From: Fusobacterium sp.
GTDB taxonomy: Bacteria > Fusobacteriota > Fusobacteriia > Fusobacteriales > Fusobacteriaceae
Direction of reading: 5' to 3'
NCBI GenBank assembly: GCA_020024855.1
Contig: JAHHTB010000012.1
Span: 1 to 21,560 of the forward strand
DNA length: 21,560 bases
Of this stretch, positions 8,107-14,965 are shown piece after piece. Under the pieces are notes generated by a model. It was not told where the DNA came from and searched no databases. It saw nothing but the letters and a program-made list of their open reading frames with translations. A program made the position numbers and the translations under genes. The stretch's first letter is position 1. Every line of letters starts with the position of its first letter.

Positions 8107-8147
8107 TATATAAATTATCTTAATTTCTTACTTATCTAAAAGCTTAA

Positions 8148-8411
8148 TTATTTTCTTTTAGATTCTTCAAATTTAGCCCAGATTCCAGCTTTAACTAGAA
8201 GAGATTTAACAGTTCTTGTAGGTTGTGCTCCATTTTTTAAGTGAGTTAAGATTTCTTCTTCTTTTAAGCTTACTTTAGAATCTTCTAATGGATAGTAGTT
8301 TCCTAAGTATGCAACTGCATTTCCTTCTCTTTTAACAGTAGATTCCATTGCTACTACTCTGTATACTGGGTTTTTCTTGCTTCCTAATCTTGTTAATCTT
8401 AATTTTAACAT
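8148..8411 (-). CDS. rpsP: 30S ribosomal protein S16
   Basis: 87 residues, normal for bS16. The N-terminus MLKLRLTRLGSKKNPVYRVV is the family signature, followed by YLGNYYPLED and a C-terminal LVKAGIWAKF. It is a small-subunit protein that helps 16S rRNA fold in early 30S assembly. AAAGGAG lies 11-12 nt before the ATG. It is the last gene of ylxM-ffh-rpsP, 57 bp after ffh. The khpA/rimM/trmD/rplS genes that commonly continue this operon in Firmicutes are absent; ileS follows instead. Confidence 0.97.
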   Translation of the reverse strand: MLKLRLTRLGSKKNPVYRVVAMESTVKREGNAVAYLGNYYPLEDSKVSLKEEEILTHLKNGAQPTRTVKSLLVKAGIWAKFEESKRK

Positions 8412-8468
8412 TAAAAATCACTCCTTTTATATTCTTTTTTATTTTTATTTAATATTATTTATTATTTT

Positions 8469-9824
8469 CTAGAAAGGAAATTTTCCTCTTCCTCTACCAT
8501 TTCCCATACCTTTTAAAGCATCAATATTTGGCATTTTTCCTGAACCAAACATCTTCATCATGTTTTTCATCATTTCAAATTGCTTTAGAAGTCTATTTAC
8601 ATCTGAAACATCAGTTCCACTTCCCTTTGCAATTCTCATTTTTCTACTTGCTTTAAGTATTTCAGGTTTTCTTCTTTCCTCTTTTGTCATTGACTGGATA
8701 ATTGCTCTTACTTTTTTCATTTCTTTTTCAGCAAGAGATAAATCTCCAAGATCATTTCCAACTCCTGGAAGCATTTTTAAAATACTTGCAAGAGGTCCCA
8801 TCTTTTTAATCATATGAAGCATTTTTAAAAAGTCTTCAAGATTAAATTTCTGAGTTCTTATTTTTTCTTCCAATGATTTTGCATCATCTTCATTTATATT
8901 TTCTTGAGCTTTTTCAACAAGAGAAACAACATCTCCCATTCCTAAGATTCTTGAAGCTAATCTTTCTGGATGGAACAATTCTAAATCCCCTATTTTTTCT
9001 CCCACACCTACAAATTTAATAGGTTTTCCAACAACTGATTTTATTGAAAGGGCAGCTCCCCCTCTTGTGTCTCCATCAAATTTTGTAAGTATTACTCCGT
9101 CTATATTTAATTTATCATTGAAATTCTTTGCTAAATTTACTGCATCTTGTCCAATCATAGCATCAACAACAAGAAGTATTTCTTGAGGTCTTACTGTTTT
9201 TTTGATTTCACTAAGTTCTTCCATTAGAGCCTCATCAACATGAAGTCTACCTGCAGTATCTATTATCATATAAGTAAAATCGTTTGCTTTTGCTTGTCCC
9301 CATGCTTTTCTTGCTATATCCACAGGGTCTTTGTTTTCTTCATCAGCATACACAGGAACATTTATTTGTTCTCCTAATACTTGAAGTTGTTTTATAGCTG
9401 CTGGTCTATATACATCAGCTGCTACAAGATAAGGTCTTTCTCCATCTTTTTTTAATTTATTTGCAAGTTTTGCAGCAAAAGTAGTTTTTCCTGCTCCTTG
9501 AAGTCCAGCAAGCATTAAAACAGTTGGATTTCTAACTCCCTTTGTAAGCTTTGAGTTAGTTCCTCCAAGAAGTTCTACAAGTTCATCATTTACTATTTTG
9601 ATAAACTGTTGTCCTGGATTTACACCTTTTATAACTTCAGTTCCTATTGCTTTTTCTTGAATTTTGTTTATAAAGTCTTTTACAACTTTATAATTTACGT
9701 CAGCTTCTAGAAGTGACATTTTTACTTCTCTCAAAGCTTCTTTTATATTGCTCTCACTAAGTTTTCCATGCCCTCTTACTTTTTTAAAAATGTCCTGAAA
9801 TCTATTTCCTAAATTTTCTAACAT
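8469..9824 (-). CDS. ffh: Signal recognition particle protein Ffh (SRP54 GTPase)
   Basis: 451 residues, normal length. An N-terminal helical bundle (about 1-90) precedes the G domain, with P loop GLQGAGKTT (107-115), DTAGR (189-193) and TKFDGDTRGG (247-256). A methionine-rich M domain (about 300-430) has clusters such as MMKNMMKMFG for signal-sequence and 4.5S RNA binding. It delivers ribosome-nascent chains to FtsY at the membrane. The start has AGGAG about 7 nt upstream. It lies 20 bp after ylxM, whose product is known in some bacteria to stimulate or bind SRP, and 57 bp before rpsP. No 4.5S RNA gene is visible in the window. Confidence 0.97.
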   Translation of the reverse strand: MLENLGNRFQDIFKKVRGHGKLSESNIKEALREVKMSLLEADVNYKVVKDFINKIQEKAIGTEVIKGVNPGQQFIKIVNDELVELLGGTNSKLTKGVRNPTVLMLAGLQGAGKTTFAAKLANKLKKDGERPYLVAADVYRPAAIKQLQVLGEQINVPVYADEENKDPVDIARKAWGQAKANDFTYMIIDTAGRLHVDEALMEELSEIKKTVRPQEILLVVDAMIGQDAVNLAKNFNDKLNIDGVILTKFDGDTRGGAALSIKSVVGKPIKFVGVGEKIGDLELFHPERLASRILGMGDVVSLVEKAQENINEDDAKSLEEKIRTQKFNLEDFLKMLHMIKKMGPLASILKMLPGVGNDLGDLSLAEKEMKKVRAIIQSMTKEERRKPEILKASRKMRIAKGSGTDVSDVNRLLKQFEMMKNMMKMFGSGKMPNIDALKGMGNGRGRGKFPF

Positions 9825-9844
9825 CTGCTTCTCCTATTTTCTGA

Positions 9845-10156
9845 CTAACTCATTTTTTCAATAATCTTATCCAGATTTTCTTTTTTGAAATTCTTTCTAA
9901 GGTCCACAAGTTCATTATATAACTTTCTATCTTTTTTATAGAAATTAAGTTTTTCCTCATAATCTCTTAAAATCTTACAACCTCTTTTAATATTATCGTA
10001 AACAGCTTGTCTACTAACATTGTTCATCTCTGCGATTTCTGTAAGAGATAAATCTTCTTCAAAATAATCTAGAAGATATTTTTTCTGCTTCTCTGTAAGA
10101 AGAGGTTTATAATAATCTAAAAGTATTCCTATTTCAATCATCTCTGTTAATTCCAT
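9845..10156 (-). CDS. ylxM: YlxM-family HTH protein (UPF0122), SRP-associated
   Basis: 103 residues. It is a sigma-70 region-4-like helix-turn-helix protein with the family block LSLTEIAEMNNVSRQAVYDN followed by IKRGCKILRDYEEKL. The order ylxM-ffh is conserved in many low-GC bacteria, and YlxM has been reported to modulate SRP GTPase activity. The start is chosen because LLDYYKPLLTEKQKKYL begins at the usual distance from the N-terminus. The ATG is only about 9 nt from the predicted transcription start. An internal ATG at codon 6 is possible but has a poorer upstream sequence. A perfect promoter precedes it at 10171-10199. Confidence 0.93.
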   Translation of the reverse strand: MELTEMIEIGILLDYYKPLLTEKQKKYLLDYFEEDLSLTEIAEMNNVSRQAVYDNIKRGCKILRDYEEKLNFYKKDRKLYNELVDLRKNFKKENLDKIIEKMS

Positions 10157-10170
10157 AATATCACCAAATC

Positions 10171-10199
10171 ATTATAATAATTTTTTTATTTTTTGTCAA
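10171..10199 (-). promoter_or_regulatory. Consensus sigma-70 promoter of ylxM-ffh-rpsP
   Basis: TTGACA (10194-10199), a 17-bp spacer, TATAAT (10171-10176): all 12 positions match consensus. The predicted start near 10164-10165 leaves a leader of about 8-9 nt containing GGTGAT, which overlaps the anti-Shine-Dalgarno complement. The spacer is almost pure A/T. Confidence 0.85.
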
Positions 10200-10220
10200 G
10201 GATTTTTTCTTTACATATTT

Positions 10221-10895
10221 TTATTTTTGGGCATCTATCTGACTTCTAAGTTCTCTTGATATACTATAAATTATCTCTCCTGTTATTCCCCAAATAACAT
10301 CTCCACCATATAGATAAAATAAAAGACGTCTTGGTCTTCCACTCCATGCTTTTGTATATTTTTCAGGAAGTCCCCATTTTTTTGCCTGAAACTCTACCTT
10401 ATTTCCATTTTTATCAATATAAAATGGTTCATTCTCAACACTGACAAAATCTCTATCTGGTTCTGTTTCAAAAAAATAATCAATAGGAACAAGTATTATT
10501 CTTTCAACTTCATCTTTATTTGTATTTAATTCTTCAATAGAAAAATCTTTTACATATCCAATAAAAGATTCAACTATTACCCCTGTTGGAAGTACTATTG
10601 TTCCATATTTTCTTATATCTGTAATTCTTTCTTTTTTAAGTCCTATTTCCTCATATGTTTCTCTTAGAGCTGTTTCTAAAAAATTAGTATCTTTAAAATC
10701 TCTTTTTCCACCAGGAAAAGAAATCTCTCCACCTTGTCTTATTCCCTCTGCTCTTTTTTCAAAAAGTATATATATTCTCCCATCAATCTCACAAAATAAA
10801 ACCATTACTGCTGAATTCATAAAAGCTTCTCTTCCTATAATTTTACTGTGCCCTCTATCTTCAAAAAAGCTATCCATCATCTCTTTTGTTAACAT
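10221..10895 (-). CDS. Nudix hydrolase, CoA pyrophosphatase (NudL/YeaB-like)
   Basis: 224 residues from the preferred start. The Nudix region reads GEISFPGGKR followed by ETALRETYEEIGL, with the REx2EE core intact. The E of the usual Gx5Ex7REUxEE spacing is replaced, as in NudL-type proteins, and GEISFPGG fits the CoA-pyrophosphatase submotif. The likely substrate is CoA or another nucleoside diphosphate derivative. The reading frame stays open up to an ATG at 10943, but that has no ribosome binding site. The ATG at 10895 has GGTGA 4 nt upstream and lies just after a TATAAT (10920-10925) whose start site would fall near 10913, inside the longer frame. The gene follows the nadK terminator and is probably transcribed alone. 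Confidence 0.85.
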   Translation of the reverse strand: MLTKEMMDSFFEDRGHSKIIGREAFMNSAVMVLFCEIDGRIYILFEKRAEGIRQGGEISFPGGKRDFKDTNFLETALRETYEEIGLKKERITDIRKYGTIVLPTGVIVESFIGYVKDFSIEELNTNKDEVERIILVPIDYFFETEPDRDFVSVENEPFYIDKNGNKVEFQAKKWGLPEKYTKAWSGRPRRLLFYLYGGDVIWGITGEIIYSISRELRSQIDAQK

Positions 10896-10919
10896 ATTTT
10901 CACCATCTTTTTCCATTTT

Positions 10920-10925
10920 ATTATA
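10920..10925 (-). promoter_or_regulatory. Putative -10 box of the Nudix gene
   Basis: TATAAT on the minus strand. No good -35 is seen 16-18 bp upstream. Its position favours the shorter Nudix start at 10895, with a leader of about 18 nt. Confidence 0.35.
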
Positions 10926-10970
10926 TTTCTTATATTTTATCATTTTTATAATTTTTTTACTATGTACATC

Positions 10971-11024
10971 AAAAGAGGATGTAAAAAACTTTCTATTTAT
11001 AAAAAGCTTTTCACACCCTCTTTT
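10971..11024 (-). terminator. Intrinsic terminator of the nadK operon
   Basis: Two 22-nt arms (11024-11003 and 10992-10971) pair along their full length, including several G-T wobbles, around a 10-nt loop. The outer pairs are AAAAGAGG/CCTCTTTT, so T-runs exist on both strands and the hairpin may be bidirectional. It starts 4 bp after the nadK stop. Confidence 0.88.
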
Positions 11025-11027
11025 TTA

Positions 11028-11831
11028 TTACTCATTCCATTTTAATTTTTCATGAAGAACACTATAATAATCTCTATTTTCTGGTAATACTAACTTTATT
11101 TTTTTATTACAAGAATAAAGCTCTATCACACTATCTTTTTTTATTTTTCTATTTATATCTCCATCTATTATAATTTCTCCATCTTCATCTGATAAAAGGG
11201 AAATATTAACCTTTTCTTTATTACCTAATACGATTGGTCTAGATGTTAAATTATGAGGTGCTAAAGGAGTTATTACCATAACTTCTAAATTTGGAATTAG
11301 AATAGGACCACCTGCAGAAAGTGAATATGCTGTTGATCCTGTTGGAGTTGACACAATAATTCCATCTGCTTTTAAAGTACAAAGCATCTTGTCTTTAACT
11401 GTCACTTTTAATCTAATCAATTTTGAAAGAGCTCTTTTTTTTACAACAACAACATCATTTAATAGATGAAAAATTTCATCATTATACTTTAATTTTAAAA
11501 GGACTCTTTCTTCCTTATCAACTTTTCCCTCTAAATATCTTTCAAAAGTTTGTTTAAACTCTTCTTTTTTTATCTCTGTAAGAAATCCTAATGAACCTGC
11601 ATTCACTGCGAATACATCAATATCATTATTTTCAATTATAGTTTTTGAAGCTCTTAAAAGTGTTCCATCTCCACCTATAACAACAGCAAAATCTCCATCT
11701 TTAATCCTAGACTTCGGTAGAATTTCCATTCCTTTTTTTTCTAAAAATTCTTTATATTCCAAATAAAGTTCACTAGCTAAGGGTTTGTCTTCATTATAAA
11801 AAATAATTCCTCTTTTAATTATTTTTTTCAA
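11028..11831 (-). CDS. nadK: NAD kinase
   Basis: 267 residues from a TTG start. ATP-dependent phosphorylation of NAD to NADP in the cytoplasm. Motifs: VVIGGDGTLLRA (the GGDGT loop), NDVVV, and PTGSTAYSLSAGGP, plus a C-terminal strand-rich domain. The frame also has ATGs at 11855 and 11843, both inside the preceding small gene. The TTG at 11831 is preferred: it has GAGG (11838-11841) 6 nt upstream and yields the family-like start MKKIIKRGIIFYN. With TTG it overlaps the upstream gene by 17 nt, which indicates translational coupling. It is the last gene of a four-gene unit with an NAD(P)-dependent oxidoreductase. Confidence 0.95.
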   Translation of the reverse strand: MKKIIKRGIIFYNEDKPLASELYLEYKEFLEKKGMEILPKSRIKDGDFAVVIGGDGTLLRASKTIIENNDIDVFAVNAGSLGFLTEIKKEEFKQTFERYLEGKVDKEERVLLKLKYNDEIFHLLNDVVVVKKRALSKLIRLKVTVKDKMLCTLKADGIIVSTPTGSTAYSLSAGGPILIPNLEVMVITPLAPHNLTSRPIVLGNKEKVNISLLSDEDGEIIIDGDINRKIKKDSVIELYSCNKKIKLVLPENRDYYSVLHEKLKWNE

Positions 11832-12027
11832 TTTTAACCTCATATCCCAAAGCACTTAGTATTTTTGCCACTTCTTTTCCTGTTAGTGTCCCTCTGCTAA
11901 ACTTATTTGCCAAACTATTTGCTGTAAGTTGACATTCATATTTATCTTTTAATATCTCAGCTAATCTTTCATAAGTAACTCCCTCTTTAGCCTTTAACCC
12001 TTTTAATTCCTTTAAAAAGTCAGTCAT
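11815..12027 (-). CDS. Small helix-turn-helix-like protein of unknown role
   Basis: 70 residues, basic and mostly helical. The stretch GVTYERLAEILKD, then LTANSLANKFSRGTLTG and EVAKILSALGYEV, resembles the small XRE/DUF6471-like HTH proteins (helix, turn, NLxNKxSRGT recognition-like helix, LxALG). It might be a DNA-binding autoregulator, but no target site is obvious. GGAGG lies 6-7 nt before the ATG. It is 12 bp after the 79-residue gene and overlaps nadK. The assignment is by motif resemblance only. Confidence 0.78.
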   Translation of the reverse strand: MTDFLKELKGLKAKEGVTYERLAEILKDKYECQLTANSLANKFSRGTLTGKEVAKILSALGYEVKIEKNN

Positions 12028-12039
12028 TATATCCTCCTC

Positions 12040-12279
12040 TTATTGAATTTTCAATTTAAATCCATAAGAACTTGCAATTTCATCAACTTTATTCTCATGT
12101 TTTTTTGAATCACATATTAAAATTTCTTTTGACTCTGGACAAAATCTAATTTTATTTGTTTCATATATGGGAGATAGATATTCTGCTGAAAAATCTAACA
12201 TTTTTAAAAATATAACTAAAATTTCTTCATCATCTTTAGGTAACTCTTTTCCATTCAGTTGAACTTTATAATCAAACAT
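12040..12279 (-). CDS. Hypothetical small protein
   Basis: 79 residues, no recognised domain, signal peptide or membrane segment. It is acidic, with two Cys (FCPES and LICDS), and a strand-helix-strand alternation can be guessed (YKVQLNG at the start, FKLKIQ at the end). AAAGGAG about 9 nt before the ATG supports translation. It begins 7 bp after the oxidoreductase stop and ends 12 bp before the HTH-like gene, so it is a tightly packed operon member between two NAD(P)-related genes. I cannot assign a function. Confidence 0.72.
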   Translation of the reverse strand: MFDYKVQLNGKELPKDDEEILVIFLKMLDFSAEYLSPIYETNKIRFCPESKEILICDSKKHENKVDEIASSYGFKLKIQ

Positions 12280-12286
12280 ATATAGT

Positions 12287-13411
12287 TTACTCCTTTCCTG
12301 TTAAATAATCATCTAATAATTTTGCACTTTCTCTTCCAGTCAAACTTGCTTTGACAACTGTTTCAGGACCTGTTACTAAATCTCCACCATAAAAATATCC
12401 ATCTATATTTTCTACATTAAACTGTGATTTCTGGCTTACTGATATTATAACATTATCACACTCATATAAAAACTGATTTTTTTTATTATCTTCTAAGATT
12501 ATTCCTTTATCTGTTATTTTTATTGGAGTAACTTCTGTTAAAAATTCAACTCCATCACCTAATGTTTCATTTATTTCAACCTTTGTTGCTGGTGCAAACT
12601 CTAATTTTTTTCTATAGGCAATCAAAACATCATTTCCTTGTCTTTTAGCTGTTCTAGCTACGTCCATAGCAACATTTCCTGCTCCAATTACAACAACCTT
12701 TTTTCCGCTACCAAGATTTACATTATTTTTTAAATAATCTATACCATAATAAACATTTTCTCTTTCAACACCTTCTATATTAAGTTCTTTAGGTAGCCAT
12801 GCTCCAGTTGAAACAAGAACACCATGATAATTTTTTTCAACTTTTAAATTTTTTAAACTTTCTTCACTAAAAACTGTATTTTCCTTAAATTTTATTCCAC
12901 TTTCAAGGGCTTTTCTTTCTAATAAATCAACTTTATCCTTACTTAATCTAAAAGATGGGATTCCATATCTTAACATTCCACCCATTCTTTCATGATCATC
13001 ATAGATTGTTACATCATACCCTTTTTTACTTAAATAAAAGGCTCCTGAAAGTCCTCCTGGTCCTCCACCAACAACAGCAACCTTTTTATTATTAGAAATA
13101 TTTTTAAATTCTGTTTCTTTTAGATATTTTTCCATCAAATAATTTTCTATTGCTGGGAAATTTACTGACTCTCCCTTTATTCCTCTCACACAACTTCCCA
13201 TACATTGTTTTTCAAAAGGACATATTAAAGAACAAACTAAAGACATTGGATTATTTTCAAAAAGTATCTTTCCAGCCTCTAACTCTTCACCTTTTTGAAA
13301 CATATCTATAATCTCTGGTATTCTTGTCGCAATTGGACAACTTTTTTGACATGGGTGGTTTTTACATTTTAAACATCTTTTACTCTCTTCTAAAAGTTCT
13401 ATCTTTTTCAT
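12287..13411 (-). CDS. FeS/FAD NAD(P)-dependent oxidoreductase (GltD/PreT-like)
   Basis: 374 residues. The N-terminal Fer4-type segment has two cysteine groups, C13/C16/C21/C25 and C60/C64/C70/C74, as in the glutamate synthase small subunit and the dihydropyrimidine dehydrogenase N-domain, which bind two 4Fe-4S clusters. An FAD Rossmann motif GGGPGG follows (115-120), then an NAD(P) motif GAGNVA (243-248), and the closing YGGDLVTGPETVVKASLTGR typical of the family. It is shorter than GltD (about 450-490), and no large glutamate synthase or partner subunit is in the window, so the electron partner and substrate are unknown. RBS AAGGA lies upstream. It is the first gene of a unit ending in nadK, which makes its likely cofactor NADP. 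No clear promoter is seen between it and the preceding terminator. Confidence 0.88.
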   Translation of the reverse strand: MKKIELLEESKRCLKCKNHPCQKSCPIATRIPEIIDMFQKGEELEAGKILFENNPMSLVCSLICPFEKQCMGSCVRGIKGESVNFPAIENYLMEKYLKETEFKNISNNKKVAVVGGGPGGLSGAFYLSKKGYDVTIYDDHERMGGMLRYGIPSFRLSKDKVDLLERKALESGIKFKENTVFSEESLKNLKVEKNYHGVLVSTGAWLPKELNIEGVERENVYYGIDYLKNNVNLGSGKKVVVIGAGNVAMDVARTAKRQGNDVLIAYRKKLEFAPATKVEINETLGDGVEFLTEVTPIKITDKGIILEDNKKNQFLYECDNVIISVSQKSQFNVENIDGYFYGGDLVTGPETVVKASLTGRESAKLLDDYLTGKE

Positions 13412-13449
13412 CTAACTTCCTTTCTAAAAAATAAAAATAAAATCTAAAA

Positions 13450-13481
13450 AAGAAAAGCCCAAGACATAATCTTGAGCTTTC
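13450..13481 (-). terminator. Intrinsic terminator of the alcohol dehydrogenase gene
   Basis: AAAGCTCAAGA (13480-13470) pairs with TCTTGGGCTTT (13464-13454) with one G-T wobble around a 5-nt loop, then T-rich sequence. It lies 28 bp after the stop at 13509. Confidence 0.88.
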
Positions 13482-13508
13482 TTCATAGGCATAAAAATTA
13501 TTACCAAA

Positions 13509-14675
13509 TTAGAAATCTACTCTCTCTCCATAGTAAATTGCTGTTAATAATTTTTTCATTTCTTCAACAGTTATTTCTCTAGGATTTGTACCTGTACAAG
13601 GATCTGCAACTGAAGTTTCTGCTAAATCATCTAATTTAGACATGAATAAATCTTCTGCAATTCCATATTCTTTTAATGAATGAGGCATATCCATAGCTGT
13701 TCTTAGTTCTCCAATATATTTTACTAGAGATTCTACTAATTCTTTATCATTGCTTCCTGATAATTTAAGTGCTCTTGCTATATCTGCATAATCCTTTTCT
13801 GCTTTTTTAGCATTAAATTCAATTGCATAAGATAAGTATATCGCATTTGCCATACCATGTGCAATATCTAAAATTTTTCCTGTTTTGTGAGCCATTGAGT
13901 GAACTATTCCTAAAATTGCATTTGAGAATGCCATTCCAGCTAAGTTTTGAGCAATGTGCATTTCTTTTCTAGCTTTATCTTCTCCATTATAAGATTTTAC
14001 TAAGTTTTCACCTATCATTTCTATTGATTTTATTGCTAATGCATCTGTAAATGGACTTCTAAATGTTGATGGATAAGCTTCTATCGCATGTGTTAAAGCG
14101 TCCATTCCTGTATTTGCAACTAATGATTTTGGCATTGTTTGAACTAAGTTTGTATCAACAATAGCTACATCTGGAGTGATGTTGTAGTCAGCTATTGGAT
14201 ATTTAATTCCAGTATTATGATCAGTTATAACAGAGAATGATGTTACCTCTGTTGCAGTTCCACTTGTTGTAGGTACTGCATAGAATTTAGCTTTTTGTCT
14301 TAATTCTGGAAGGTTAAATGGTTTTGCTGCTTCCTCAAATGTAAATTCTGGATACTCATAGAAAATCCACATAGCTTTTGCAGCATCTATTGGAGAACCT
14401 CCACCAATTCCTATTATAACATCTGGTTGAAATTCTTTCATTTGTTCAACACCTTTCATTACTGTGTCAACTGAAGGGTCGTTTTCAACACCTACAAAGA
14501 ATTTAGATTCTATTCCAGCTTCTTTTAAGTAGCTTTCTGCTTTTGGAGCAGTTCCATCTTTAATAAGTCTTTCAGAACCTATTACGATAAATGCTCTTTC
14601 TCCTTTAATAGTTTTTAAATATGATAATGCATCTTCACCAAAGAATACATCTCTTGGTATTGTAAATCTTCTCAT
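13509..14675 (-). CDS. Iron-containing alcohol dehydrogenase (group III)
   Basis: 388 residues, the family length. Reversible NAD(P)-linked oxidation of an alcohol to an aldehyde or ketone. The nucleotide-binding loop GIGGGSPIDAAK lies at about 89-100, and PTTSGTATE follows. The four iron ligands are visible in the family pattern: D192 and H196 (GMDALTHAIEA), H259 (VHSMAHK) and H273 (IAHGMANAI), with spacing identical to E. coli FucO D196/H200/H263/H277. The exact substrate (ethanol, butanol, 1,3-propanediol or lactaldehyde) cannot be read from sequence. AGGAGG lies about 6 nt before the ATG. It is monocistronic, with a consensus promoter, a palindrome at the start site, three phased upstream sites and its own terminator, so it is probably strongly regulated. 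Confidence 0.95.
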   Translation of the reverse strand: MRRFTIPRDVFFGEDALSYLKTIKGERAFIVIGSERLIKDGTAPKAESYLKEAGIESKFFVGVENDPSVDTVMKGVEQMKEFQPDVIIGIGGGSPIDAAKAMWIFYEYPEFTFEEAAKPFNLPELRQKAKFYAVPTTSGTATEVTSFSVITDHNTGIKYPIADYNITPDVAIVDTNLVQTMPKSLVANTGMDALTHAIEAYPSTFRSPFTDALAIKSIEMIGENLVKSYNGEDKARKEMHIAQNLAGMAFSNAILGIVHSMAHKTGKILDIAHGMANAIYLSYAIEFNAKKAEKDYADIARALKLSGSNDKELVESLVKYIGELRTAMDMPHSLKEYGIAEDLFMSKLDDLAETSVADPCTGTNPREITVEEMKKLLTAIYYGERVDF

Positions 14676-14726
14676 ATTTTCCTCCTTATATAATTTTAAA
14701 TTTTTGTTTGTTTTCTAAATTTTATC

Positions 14727-14746
14727 TGTTCTCTTTTCTGAGAACA
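14727..14746. promoter_or_regulatory. Palindromic operator at the alcohol dehydrogenase start site
   Basis: TGTTCTC, a 6-bp spacer, GAGAACA: seven perfect complementary pairs. It begins at the predicted +1 (about 14745) and covers roughly the first 20 transcribed bases. This is a typical repressor position. It could instead act as a hairpin in the 5' leader RNA. The regulator is unidentified. Confidence 0.55.
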
Positions 14747-14751
14747 AAATC

Positions 14752-14780
14752 ATTCTATCCTACTTTTAAACTTTTGTCAA
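14752..14780 (-). promoter_or_regulatory. Promoter of the alcohol dehydrogenase gene
   Basis: TTGACA (14775-14780), a 17-bp spacer, TAGAAT (-10, 14752-14757): 11 of 12 consensus positions. The predicted start is near 14745, giving a leader of about 70 nt. Confidence 0.82.
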
Positions 14781-14821
14781 CAACTTTTGTTCTATTAAAA
14801 TACATAATATGCTATTTCTGA

Positions 14822-14875
14822 TATCATATATGGTAACATCTTATCATATATGATAAGATGATATTGTTTATGATA
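14822..14875. promoter_or_regulatory. Three 20-bp-phased operator-like sites upstream of the alcohol dehydrogenase
   Basis: Three 14-bp sites start at 14822, 14842 and 14862, exactly 20 bp apart. The middle one, TATCATATATGATA, is perfectly symmetric and sits inside a 24-bp perfect palindrome (14837-14860). The first, TATCATATATGGTA, differs at one position; the third, TATTGTTTATGATA, at three. Their centres are about 84, 104 and 124 bp upstream of the predicted start. They lie downstream of the lipoprotein terminator, so probably in untranscribed DNA, which favours protein binding over an RNA role. Regulator unknown. Confidence 0.6.
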
Positions 14876-14905
14876 ATAAAAATTTTTTTTAATTTTTTTA
14901 TAAAA

Positions 14906-14943
14906 AATTAAAAAAGCCCATGAAAATAAAATTTTCACAGACT
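14906..14943 (-). terminator. Intrinsic terminator of the lipoprotein gene
   Basis: Thirteen pairs (14943-14931 with 14927-14915, three G-T wobbles) around a 3-nt loop, followed by a long T-rich run on the minus strand. It starts 22 bp past the stop codon at 14966. Confidence 0.82.
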
Positions 14944-14965
14944 CTTTATAGCTATTTTTTATATT

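Noticed and set aside
8099..8147. Intrinsic terminator after rpsP
   Set aside because: The AATTAAG strings here are direct repeats rather than inverted, and no GC stem with a T-run is present.
14837..14860. 24-bp palindrome as a terminator hairpin
   Set aside because: It is AT-rich with no loop and no adjoining T-run. A proper terminator for the preceding gene already lies at 14906-14943, so a DNA-binding site is more likely.
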